From contig NZ_JNWZ01000033.1 in assembly GCF_000716545.1 (NCBI RefSeq), positions 67,033 through 131,032 of the forward strand: 64,000 nucleotides of DNA, written 5' to 3'. The notes beneath the pieces are model-generated. The model saw only the letters and a list, made by a program, of their open reading frames with translations, searched no databases and had not been told where the DNA came from. A program made the position numbers and the translations under genes. Below, piece by piece: positions 17,905 to 25,164 of this stretch; position 1 is the first letter of the stretch, and each line of letters opens with the position of its first letter. Source of the stretch: Kitasatospora phosalacinea. GTDB lineage: Bacteria; Actinomycetota; Actinomycetes; Streptomycetales; Streptomycetaceae.

Positions 17905-19086
17905 TCAGCGCGGTGCGCGCGCGAACCGCTCCAGCCGCTCGACGGCCGCCGCCGCGCCGCCGCCGTCCCGCAGTTGGCGCCCCAGCAGTTCGGCGGAGCG
18001 GCGGTGCGCGGGATCGTCGAGGACGGCGCGCAGCGCCGAACGCAGCCGCTCGGGCGGAGCGGTGGCGAAGTCGACCCGGACGGCCGCGCCCAGCGCGGCC
18101 AGCCGCCCGGCGGTCACCGGCTGGTCATGGCGGATCGGGGCGACCACCAACGGCCGCCCGTGGACGAGGGATTCACCGACGGTGTTCATCCCGCCGTGGC
18201 ACAGTACGGCGTCCACCGCCCCGCGCTCAAGCAGTTCCAGCACCGGAACGCGCCCGCAGCCGATCGACCCCGGCGGCAGCCGCACCCCGCCCGGGGCCGC
18301 CACCACCGCCTGCACGTCCGGCAGTCCGGCCAGCGCGGCGGCCGTCCGCTCCAGGAAGCCGTCCGCCACCTCGGCGGACAGCGTGCCCATGGTGACCAGC
18401 ACCCGGTGCGGCCGGTCCAGCAGCCGGTCCCACGGGAACGACTCGTACCGGTCGTCGAGCAGCGGCCCGACCAGCGCGTACTCGGCCGGGACGGCCCCCG
18501 GGTCCAGGCCGAGCAGCTCGGCGCAGCTCGGTGCGAGCACCAGCCCGGGGGAGAACCGCGGGTCGGCGTACTCGGCGGCGGGCAGCCCGGCCCGCTCCCA
18601 CAGGCCGCGCAGCACCTCCTCCCGCCAGGCGGTCAACTCGCCGTCGCCGCCCAGCGGATCACCGATCTCCAGCGAGGACGGCGCGAAACTCGCCCACCGC
18701 ACGCCCGCGCCGTGCGCGGCCAGCGCGCCCGCCGGACTGTGCTGGTCGACCAGCACCACGTCCGGCCGCCACTGCGCGACGGCCCGCCGCACCGCGCCCA
18801 GGGTGAACCTGGTGTGCGGCACCACGAAGCCCTCCCACAGCGAACGCACCGCCGCCGCCCCGCCCGCCGCCTGCTCCCGGAACAGCCGGGCCCCGGTCGG
18901 GTGCACCACCGCGTCCGGCCCGAGCAGCGGCCGCAGCGCCGGCTCCGGCCCCACCCAGGCCGCCTGGTGCCCGTGCGCGGCCCAGGCCCGGGCCAGCGCC
19001 CGGGCCGGCAGCAGGTGTCCGGCCAGCGGCGGCACCACGATCAGCAGGCGCAGCGGGGGAGCGGTGGTGGGGGCGGTCGCGGGCAC
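17905..19086 (-). CDS. UDP-glycosyltransferase, macrolide glycosyltransferase type
   Basis: This 393-residue GT-B glycosyltransferase has the N-terminal PLAGHLLPARALA acceptor-side motif and the C-terminal sugar-nucleotide signature CHGGMNTVGESLVHGRPLVVAP followed by RHDQPVTAGRLAALG. The family includes antibiotic-modifying and macrolide-inactivating enzymes. I chose GTG 19086, which has GAGGAG 6 bases upstream, instead of longer frames. It may glycosylate the cluster product, for tailoring or self-protection; no deoxysugar genes are seen, so a common UDP-sugar is the likely donor. Confidence 0.82.
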   Translation of the reverse strand: MPATAPTTAPPLRLLIVVPPLAGHLLPARALARAWAAHGHQAAWVGPEPALRPLLGPDAVVHPTGARLFREQAAGGAAAVRSLWEGFVVPHTRFTLGAVRRAVAQWRPDVVLVDQHSPAGALAAHGAGVRWASFAPSSLEIGDPLGGDGELTAWREEVLRGLWERAGLPAAEYADPRFSPGLVLAPSCAELLGLDPGAVPAEYALVGPLLDDRYESFPWDRLLDRPHRVLVTMGTLSAEVADGFLERTAAALAGLPDVQAVVAAPGGVRLPPGSIGCGRVPVLELLERGAVDAVLCHGGMNTVGESLVHGRPLVVAPIRHDQPVTAGRLAALGAAVRVDFATAPPERLRSALRAVLDDPAHRRSAELLGRQLRDGGGAAAAVERLERFARAPR

Positions 19087-19203
19087 GGAGGTCTCCTCGG
19101 GAGGGGGCGCGGGGGGATCGCGGGGTGCAACGGGGGCCGGCAGCGGCGGGGGTCCGGGCCGCACCGGCCGCGATCCGCACGAGTCGTGTGCGGACGAGGG
19201 AGA

Positions 19204-19219
19204 AGTGGTACAGACCACA
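19204..19219. promoter_or_regulatory. second dre-like palindrome in a divergent promoter
   Basis: AGTGGTACAGACCACA contains GTGGT-N4-ACCAC as a perfect inverted repeat, and TGGTACAGACCA matches the dre core at 10 of 12 positions. It lies between the divergent glycosyltransferase (19086) and the KAS III-like gene (19290). Together with the site at 17876 it suggests GntR/DasR-type control of this part of the cluster. Confidence 0.4.
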
Positions 19220-19252
19220 GGGGGATATCGGGAAGGAAGCGCCGGAGATCCC

Positions 19253-19282
19253 TTGTGCGGGCCGGTGAGGCGACGGAATACT
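19253..19282 (+). promoter_or_regulatory. promoter for the KAS III-led operon, probably leaderless
   Basis: TTGTGC (19253-19258), an 18-bp spacer and AATACT (19277-19282) form a plausible housekeeping-sigma promoter. The GTG at 19290 begins 7 bases after the -10 box and no Shine-Dalgarno is present, so transcription probably starts at the start codon. Confidence 0.5.
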
Positions 19283-19289
19283 AGCCCGC

Positions 19290-20222
19290 GTGACCGCTCT
19301 GGAAGCAGTCGCCGTCCACCTGCCACCCCTCGCCGAACCGGTCGAACTGGTCGGAGAACGCCTGGGGCTGACGGAACGTCAGATTCGGCTCTTCCGCCGT
19401 TTCCACGGACTGGACCAGGTCAGGGTGGACCCCGACGGAGACCTGACCGATCTGCTCACCGCCGCAGCGAAGGCCCTGGCCCCGCTGCGCGGCAACGAAC
19501 ACCGGGTGAAGTACGTGCTGCACGCGCGCAGCCTGCCGATCGCGGTGCCCTACCCGCACAACCCGCTGCACGACGCGCTCGGCCGTCTGGGGCTGACGCA
19601 CGCACGTGCCTTCACCATCACCCACCACGCCTGCGCCGGCTCCCTGCTGGCCCTGGACGTGGCCGGTCGGCTGCTGGCGGCAGAACCCGACCCCGGGGCG
19701 ACGGCGCTGATCCTGGCGGGCGAGAAGACCTTCACCCGGGACGCCCGAATCGTCCCGGAGACCGCCCTGTTCGGCGAAGGGGCGGCCGCCTGCCTGGTGC
19801 GGGCCGGAGGCGAACACGACCGCGTGCTGTCCTACGCGGTCGACCAGCGCGGCGAGTTCGACGGGCGACTCGCCGACGATCCGGAACTCATGCTGCGCTA
19901 CCAGCGCAGCTACCCGGAGCTGATGACGGCCGTGATGGAAGCGGCACTGGAGGAGGCCGGCGAGAGCTGGGACTCCATCCGGCTGCTGCTGCCGCACAAC
20001 GTCAACCAGATCTCCTGGAAACGGATCTGCCGCCGGATCGGGTACCCGCCCGAGCGCGTGGTGCTGGACAACGTCCCGGCGGTGGGGCACAGCTTCGCCG
20101 CCGACATCCTGCTCAACCACCACACCGCCACCACCCGCGGCCTGCTCCGCCGCGGCGACCGCTACCTGGTCGCCGCGTCCGGGATCGGCGCGACCTTCGC
20201 CGCCATGGTGCTCCAGCACTGA
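19290..20222 (+). CDS. KAS III (FabH-like) ketosynthase or acyltransferase
   Basis: This 310-residue thiolase-fold protein has the nucleophile C115 in HHACAGSLL and H236 in LLPHNVNQ. The Asn that completes the FabH triad is replaced by H267 in VPAVGHSFAADI, a pattern seen in KAS III relatives such as CerJ that act as acyltransferases rather than condensing enzymes (from memory). It could prime chain formation or transfer an acyl group to an alcohol or amine. It is the first gene of the last operon of the cluster. The activity cannot be decided from sequence. Confidence 0.75.
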   Translation: MTALEAVAVHLPPLAEPVELVGERLGLTERQIRLFRRFHGLDQVRVDPDGDLTDLLTAAAKALAPLRGNEHRVKYVLHARSLPIAVPYPHNPLHDALGRLGLTHARAFTITHHACAGSLLALDVAGRLLAAEPDPGATALILAGEKTFTRDARIVPETALFGEGAAACLVRAGGEHDRVLSYAVDQRGEFDGRLADDPELMLRYQRSYPELMTAVMEAALEEAGESWDSIRLLLPHNVNQISWKRICRRIGYPPERVVLDNVPAVGHSFAADILLNHHTATTRGLLRRGDRYLVAASGIGATFAAMVLQH

Positions 20223-20254
20223 CGCCCACCGGCGTCCGGTGCCCGGGGCCCCGC

Positions 20255-20318
20255 ACCGAAGCCGCGCCGCACCGAAGTCGCGCCGTGCCGAAGCCGCGCC
20301 GTGCCGAAGCCGCGCCGC
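20255..20318. repeat. four tandem copies of a 16-bp repeat
   Basis: Units at 20255, 20271, 20287 and 20303 follow the pattern RCCGAAGYCGCGCCGY with two or three variable positions. The array occupies most of the 186-bp gap between the KAS III-like and ACP genes. Function is unknown; slippage in GC-rich spacer DNA is the simplest explanation. Confidence 0.85.
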
Positions 20319-20408
20319 GCCCGGCCGTGCACCCGGCCGCGCACCCGTCCAGTCCACCCGCCCGCACCCCGGCCGCCGCCGGGGCGCCGGCCAGATCAGG
20401 GGATCGCC

Positions 20409-20726
20409 ATGACCGACTCCGCCCTGCCCGAAAACACCGCCGACACCACCATCGCCACCGTCGATCCCGAGCTGCGCGACCGCGCCCTGGACGGGATCCT
20501 GCTGCTGCTGCCCCAGGTGCTCAAGCGCGAGCTCCCCGAAATCGGCGAGAACGCCTGCCTGTTCGACGAGGTCGGCCTCACCTCCGCCGCCACCCTGGAA
20601 CTCATCCTGGAACTGGAGGACCACCTCGACGTGCAGATCGACGTCGAGGGCATCGACCAGGACGACCTGCGCTCGGTCGGCACCCTCGCGGGCTTCGTCG
20701 CCGGACACGTCATCGCCGAGGACTGA
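20409..20726 (+). CDS. acyl/aminoacyl carrier protein
   Basis: This 105-residue carrier protein has the phosphopantetheine Ser in DEVGLTSAATLELI, followed by an acidic helix (LELEDHLDVQIDVEG). The Asp-Ser-Leu motif is replaced by Leu-Thr-Ser-Ala. A 35-residue N-terminal extension precedes the four-helix core. Because the amino acid:carrier-protein ligase and stand-alone condensation domain are in the same operon, this is the best candidate to receive an amino acid. That pairing is inference. Confidence 0.82.
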   Translation: MTDSALPENTADTTIATVDPELRDRALDGILLLLPQVLKRELPEIGENACLFDEVGLTSAATLELILELEDHLDVQIDVEGIDQDDLRSVGTLAGFVAGHVIAED

Positions 20727-20732
20727 TCGACC

Positions 20733-21614
20733 GTGCGCGTCCGCGGACCGCTCCCCGCCACCACCCTGCCGCGCGCCGCCTCCCCGCTGCGCCTGACCGC
20801 CGCCCACGCCCTCGACCTGCCCGGCCGCTCCCCGCTCGCCGCCGACCCCGACCTGCGCACCTTCACCGCCGACCTGACCCGCCCGTACGGGGTCGAACTC
20901 GACGAGGAGGCGCTGGCCGGGGCCCGCGGGCAGTCGTACGCCGCGCTGGCCGGACGCGCCATCGACGCCCTGGTTGACCCGGCCCGCCCGGTCGACCTGC
21001 TGGTGCTGGTGTACGCCGTGCCCGACGTCCGCCCCGGACAGGCCGTCGCCCTGCACCTCGGCGAGTCCTGCCCGGGCGAACCGATGTCCTTCGCGATCTG
21101 CGACGAGGGCGCCGGCGCCGCGTTCAGCGCCCTGCGGATCGCCGACGCCTACGCGCGCACCGGCGGGGCGCCCCGGCGCGCCCTGCTGATCGCCGTCGAG
21201 CAGGCCGACCTGCACCACCGCCCGCACCGCCCCGCCCGGCTCCCGGACCGCCACTCCGCCGCCGCCCTGCTCTGGGAGGCGGAGCCGGAGGGCGGCCGTG
21301 CGCTCCAAGGAACGTGCAGCACAAGCGAAGTGACGGAACATCAGATCGGTGGTGCGCTCAAGGAGTTGTGCGCCGAACTGCCGGACGGGGCGGTGCTGCT
21401 GCTCGGCCCCGGGCTGGTCGGCGTCGAACCGCCGCCCGGCCCGGACACCAGGGCGGCCCGCCCCGGCAACCCGTACACCGGCGGCTGGGCCGCCCTCGCC
21501 GCCGCCCTCGCCGACCCCGCCCTCGCCGGACGGCCACTGGCGCTCGCCGACCTGGAGCCGGAGACCGGACGCCTCGACCTCGCCCACTGGGCGGCCGCGG
21601 GAGCCGGCCGATGA
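20733..21614 (+). CDS. thiolase-fold KS-like protein lacking the active-site Cys
   Basis: This 293-residue protein resembles the KAS III/thiolase fold: ALAGRAIDAL, VDLLVLVYAVPDV and CDEGAGAAFSALRIADAYA align with the strand-nucleophile-helix region of KAS III proteins. The residue that should be Cys is Ala in this alignment by eye, and I see no clear His-Asn pair downstream. It may be a non-catalytic partner of the KAS III-like protein at 19290. The GTG start lies 6 bp after the ACP stop and its stop overlaps the PPTase ATG. The assignment is tentative. Confidence 0.5.
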   Translation: MRVRGPLPATTLPRAASPLRLTAAHALDLPGRSPLAADPDLRTFTADLTRPYGVELDEEALAGARGQSYAALAGRAIDALVDPARPVDLLVLVYAVPDVRPGQAVALHLGESCPGEPMSFAICDEGAGAAFSALRIADAYARTGGAPRRALLIAVEQADLHHRPHRPARLPDRHSAAALLWEAEPEGGRALQGTCSTSEVTEHQIGGALKELCAELPDGAVLLLGPGLVGVEPPPGPDTRAARPGNPYTGGWAALAAALADPALAGRPLALADLEPETGRLDLAHWAAAGAGR

Positions 21615-22339
21615 CGGACATCTGGCTGATCCGCGCCGACCTGCTGCCGCCCGGCGCCCGCACCCTGCTCGACCGGGAGGAACTCGCCCGCGCCGACCGC
21701 CACCCCGACGGGCCGCAGCGCCGCCGCTTCATCGCCGCGCACGCCGCCGCCCGACTGCTCACCGCCGAGGCCGCCGGCCTGCCCCCGGAACGCGTCCGTT
21801 GGCGTCGCGGCCCGCACGGGCGGCCCGAACCCGACGGACTGCAAGGCGAGTTGAGCGTCAGCCTGAGCACCGCCGGGCCGTGGGCGCTGTTCGCCGTGCA
21901 CCGCCGGGACGAGGACGGACCCGGCGGCGAGGGGGGCGGCATCGGGGTCGACTTGGAGCCCGTCCCCGCCGACCGGGCCGCCGCCCGGCTCGCCGCCCGC
22001 TACTACCCGGCGGGCGAAACCGCCCGGGACGCCGAGGAGTTCACCCGCCGCTGGACGCGCAAGGAGGCGTACACCAAGGCCCACGGCGGACGCCTCGCCG
22101 ACGGGCTGCGCACCCACGCCGGACCGCCCGGCGACACCCCGGGCCCGCACCGGCTGCACGGCCCGCTTGGGCCGGGCACCGTCCACGACCTGCCCGCGCC
22201 CCCCGGCTACCGGGCCGCCGTCGCCCGCACCGGCACCCGGTCGCTGCGGCCGCGCCTGCGCCGCTACCCCGATCCGGACCTGCACCCGGACCCGCGCCCG
22301 ACCGCGCACCCGGCCGCGCCCGCCACCCCGCGGACCTGA
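21611..22339 (+). CDS. 4'-phosphopantetheinyl transferase (Sfp type)
   Basis: This 242-residue enzyme transfers phosphopantetheine from CoA to carrier-protein Ser residues. The Mg/CoA motif GVDLEPV and the WTRKEAYTKAHGGRL helix (WxxKEA) are clear. The C-terminal ~30 residues are a Pro/Arg-rich tail. The ATG overlaps the preceding stop (ATGA). Its presence inside the cluster implies it activates the three ACPs found here. Confidence 0.92.
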   Translation: MTDIWLIRADLLPPGARTLLDREELARADRHPDGPQRRRFIAAHAAARLLTAEAAGLPPERVRWRRGPHGRPEPDGLQGELSVSLSTAGPWALFAVHRRDEDGPGGEGGGIGVDLEPVPADRAAARLAARYYPAGETARDAEEFTRRWTRKEAYTKAHGGRLADGLRTHAGPPGDTPGPHRLHGPLGPGTVHDLPAPPGYRAAVARTGTRSLRPRLRRYPDPDLHPDPRPTAHPAAPATPRT

Positions 22340-22391
22340 GCGCGCGCCCCGCCGCCCGGCGACGACCGCCGCGCCCCCGCCGCGCCCCCGT

Positions 22392-22436
22392 CGCACGTCC
22401 TCCCACCGCACGTCCGCCCACCGCACGTCCCCCTGC
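22392..22436. repeat. three tandem copies of a 15-bp repeat
   Basis: Units beginning CGCACGTCC start at 22392, 22407 and 22422; the first two differ at one base. They fill the gap between the PPTase and the amino acid ligase genes. No function is evident. Confidence 0.8.
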
Positions 22437-22481
22437 CGCGGCCCGCCGCCCGCCGGCCCCGACCCTGACTGAGGCCCCGCC

Positions 22482-23363
22482 ATGAGCACCCGCCACCCCG
22501 ACGACGCCACCCCGCTGCCCACCGCCGCGCCGGGCGTCCAACTCCAGCCCGCCGCCTACGAGAAGCTGCTGCGCGCGCTGAGCGACTCGATCGCCCGGCT
22601 GGCCGCCGACGAGCCCTTCGAACGGCTCGTCGTCCCGCCCGTGATCTCCCGCGCCACCATCGAACGGGCCGGCTACGTCGCCTCCTTCCCGCACCTGCTC
22701 GGCACCGTGCACAGCTACACCGGCAGCGCCGCCGAATGGCGCCGGCTCTCCCCGCTGATCGCCGAATCCGGCCCCTGGCACGCCCGCCAGGAACTCGCCG
22801 ACCTGGTGCTGCTGCCCGCCGCCTGCTACCCCGTGTACGCCGGACTCGCCGGCCGGGACCTGGAGCGGCCCGTCCGCTACAGCGTCGAGGCCCAGTGCTT
22901 CCGGCAGGAGGCCACCGCCGAACCCGGCCGGCTGCGCAGCTTCACGATGGCCGAACTCGTCACCGCCGGCACCGCCGAGCACTGCCAGGACTGGCGCGAG
23001 CACTGGCTGCGCAGGACCGCCGACTGGCTGGAGGGCCTCGGGCTCAAGCCCGCCGTCGAACTCGCCGACGACCCGTTCTTCGGCGGCGGCCGCAAGCTCT
23101 ACCAAGCCGCCCAGCGCGTACAGGAGTTGAAGTTCGAACTGCGCGTCCCGGTGGCCGACGGGCTGCCGCAGGCCATCGCCTCCGCCAACATCCACAAGGA
23201 CCACTTCGGCGAGGTCTTCGACTTCACCGCCGACGGCGCGCCGGGCAACACCGCCTGCACCGCCTTCGGCCTCGACCGGATCGCCCTCGCCCTGCTGCAC
23301 GCCCACGGCCCCCGCCCCGTCGACTGGCCCGAGCACATCGGCACCGCCCTGAACGGAGACTGA
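22482..23363 (+). CDS. amino acid:carrier-protein ligase (class II aaRS-like)
   Basis: This 293-residue protein is a truncated class II synthetase catalytic core of the atypical SerRS kind, without a tRNA-binding domain. Motif 2 reads CFRQEAT followed by LRSFTMAE, and motif 3 ends in ACTAFGLDRIALAL. Zn-ligand-type Cys occurs in PAACYPVY (C116) and in NTACTAF. The family (characterised in Bradyrhizobium and Agrobacterium) adenylates small amino acids and loads them on a carrier protein instead of tRNA. Here the likely acceptor is the ACP at 20409. Which amino acid it takes (Gly, Ala, Hpg) is open. Confidence 0.82.
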   Translation: MSTRHPDDATPLPTAAPGVQLQPAAYEKLLRALSDSIARLAADEPFERLVVPPVISRATIERAGYVASFPHLLGTVHSYTGSAAEWRRLSPLIAESGPWHARQELADLVLLPAACYPVYAGLAGRDLERPVRYSVEAQCFRQEATAEPGRLRSFTMAELVTAGTAEHCQDWREHWLRRTADWLEGLGLKPAVELADDPFFGGGRKLYQAAQRVQELKFELRVPVADGLPQAIASANIHKDHFGEVFDFTADGAPGNTACTAFGLDRIALALLHAHGPRPVDWPEHIGTALNGD

Positions 23364-23367
23364 CGAC

Positions 23368-25038
23368 ATGTCAGCCGCACCATCGCGAAGCAGCGAACCC
23401 GCCCGCACCCTCACCCTGCGCTACCGCGCCGAGGCGCCCGAAGCCGAGGGCCCGCTCACCCTCGGCCAGGACAACATGATCCGCTGCCTGCGCCACGACG
23501 AACCCTCGCACATGAACAAGCAGGCCACCTGGAGCGTCCCGCCCGGCGCCGCACTCCCGGCCTGCCTGGACGCGCTGCGCACCCTCGCCGAACGCCACGC
23601 CGCCCTGCGCACCGTCTTCCCCGGCCGGGCCGACCGCCAGCCCGAGCGCCAACGCGTGCGCGCCGAAGGCGAGTTCACCGTCCAGGTGATCCCGCTCGCG
23701 GACGGCGAGGACCCGGCCGCCCGGGCCGAGACCTACTGCTGGGAGGGGCGGCGGCCGGCCTTCGACCTGGCCGAGGAGTTCCCGCTCCGCTTCGCCCTGC
23801 TCACCCGGAACGGCGCACCCGTCCTGCTGGCCGTGGTCATCTGCCACGCCCAACTCGACGGCGTCGCCACCGGACTGCTGTTCCAGGAGTGGCTCGCGCT
23901 GGCCGCCGGCGGCACCCTGCCCGCGCCCGCCGCGCCCACCCCCGTCGAGGTCGCGCGGCAGGAGCGGTCCGCCTCCGGGCAGCGCCGCACCAAGGCCGCC
24001 CTGCGGCACTGGGAGCACATCCTCGCCGAGCAGCCCACCTCGGTGTTCGCCGACGACCGGATCGGCCCCAGCGACACCCTGCTGCCCACCCTGGGCGTCC
24101 GCTCCACCGCCGGCGCGGCCGCCCTGGAACGCGCGGCCGCCCGCACCGGTGCCTCCAACTCGGCCGTCCTGCTGGCCTGCTACGCCGTCCTGGCGGCCCA
24201 CCGGGCGGCCCGCTCCACCGTGGTGATGGCCGCGCTCTCCGCCAACCGGCACCGCCCCGGCCTCGCCGAGCACATCGGCACCCTCGCCCAGGACGCCCTG
24301 CTCGCCGTCGACACCGACTGCCCCGACCTGGACACCCTGATCGGCCGCACCCAGGCCCACGCCCTGTCCGGCTACTGGCACGCCACCTTCGACGCCGAAC
24401 GGATCTGGCAGCTCATCGAGGACGTCGCCGTCCGGCGCGGCGCCCGCTTCGCCCGGCACGTCGTCGTCAACGACCTCAGCGCCACCGTCCCCGCCGAGGC
24501 CGCCGCCGCCCGCCCGCTGCCGGCCGTCGAACCCGACCTCGCCTGGTACCCCGCCGAACCCACCCCCACCCGGCTGATGCTGAACATCTGGCGCACCGCC
24601 GGCTGCCTGGAGTTCACCCTGCACACCCACCCCGACGTCCTCGACCGCGAGGAGACCGAACTCTTCGCGCTCGCCCTGCTGCGCCTGCTCGACCTCGCCG
24701 GCAGCCGCAACGTCGCACTCGGCCCCGACGGGGAGATCGCCGCCCTCAGCGGCCTGCCCGCCGGCCGCCGCGAGAAGGCCCGCTGGCGGCAGGTCGGCAG
24801 CAACTGGGTCGACCTGGACGCCGTCGCCGACCTGCTGCGCACCGCCTTGCCCGCCACCCGCGACATCGAAGTCACCTGGGAAGACGGAGAGTTGAGAGCC
24901 GTGATCGACACCGGAACCGACCCCCTCACCCCCGAACAGGCACACGCCGCGGTGATGGCCGCCCTGCCCGGACACGACACCGCGATGGCCCCGCAGCGCT
25001 ACGTCCTGCCGCACGGCACCGGCACCGGACGCGGCTGA
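23368..25038 (+). CDS. stand-alone NRPS condensation-domain protein
   Basis: This 556-residue protein is a free condensation (C) domain: ALRTLAERHAALRTVF near the N-terminus, the catalytic motif at 159-165 and a C-terminal half with RLMLNIW. The HHxxxDG motif reads CHAQLDG, so the first His is Cys while the catalytic second His (H160) and Asp (D164) are kept. A C-terminal extension of about 70 residues follows. It should join a carrier-bound acyl group to an amino acid held on another carrier protein. It is the last gene of the cluster, 5 bp after the aminoacyl ligase, and a terminator follows. Confidence 0.82.
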   Translation: MSAAPSRSSEPARTLTLRYRAEAPEAEGPLTLGQDNMIRCLRHDEPSHMNKQATWSVPPGAALPACLDALRTLAERHAALRTVFPGRADRQPERQRVRAEGEFTVQVIPLADGEDPAARAETYCWEGRRPAFDLAEEFPLRFALLTRNGAPVLLAVVICHAQLDGVATGLLFQEWLALAAGGTLPAPAAPTPVEVARQERSASGQRRTKAALRHWEHILAEQPTSVFADDRIGPSDTLLPTLGVRSTAGAAALERAAARTGASNSAVLLACYAVLAAHRAARSTVVMAALSANRHRPGLAEHIGTLAQDALLAVDTDCPDLDTLIGRTQAHALSGYWHATFDAERIWQLIEDVAVRRGARFARHVVVNDLSATVPAEAAAARPLPAVEPDLAWYPAEPTPTRLMLNIWRTAGCLEFTLHTHPDVLDREETELFALALLRLLDLAGSRNVALGPDGEIAALSGLPAGRREKARWRQVGSNWVDLDAVADLLRTALPATRDIEVTWEDGELRAVIDTGTDPLTPEQAHAAVMAALPGHDTAMAPQRYVLPHGTGTGRG

Positions 25039-25050
25039 CCGCGCCTCCTC

Positions 25051-25080
25051 CGGGCACCGGACCGCCAAGCCCGGTGCCCG
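25051..25080. terminator. terminator hairpin at the right end of the gene cluster
   Basis: CGGGCACCGG (25051-25060) and CCGGTGCCCG (25071-25080) form a perfect 10-bp stem with a 10-base loop, 12 bp after the condensation-domain stop codon. It marks the likely end of the biosynthetic operon. Confidence 0.7.
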
Positions 25081-25164
25081 CCCGGCACCGCTCCACCCGC
25101 CCGGCACCGCTCCACCCGCCCGGCGGGGCGGTTGCGCGACCGGGCCCGGGGCACACGGCAGGGC

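Noticed and set aside
20255..22436. CRISPR array
   Set aside because: The tandem units are 15 to 16 bp without spacers, and no cas genes are present.
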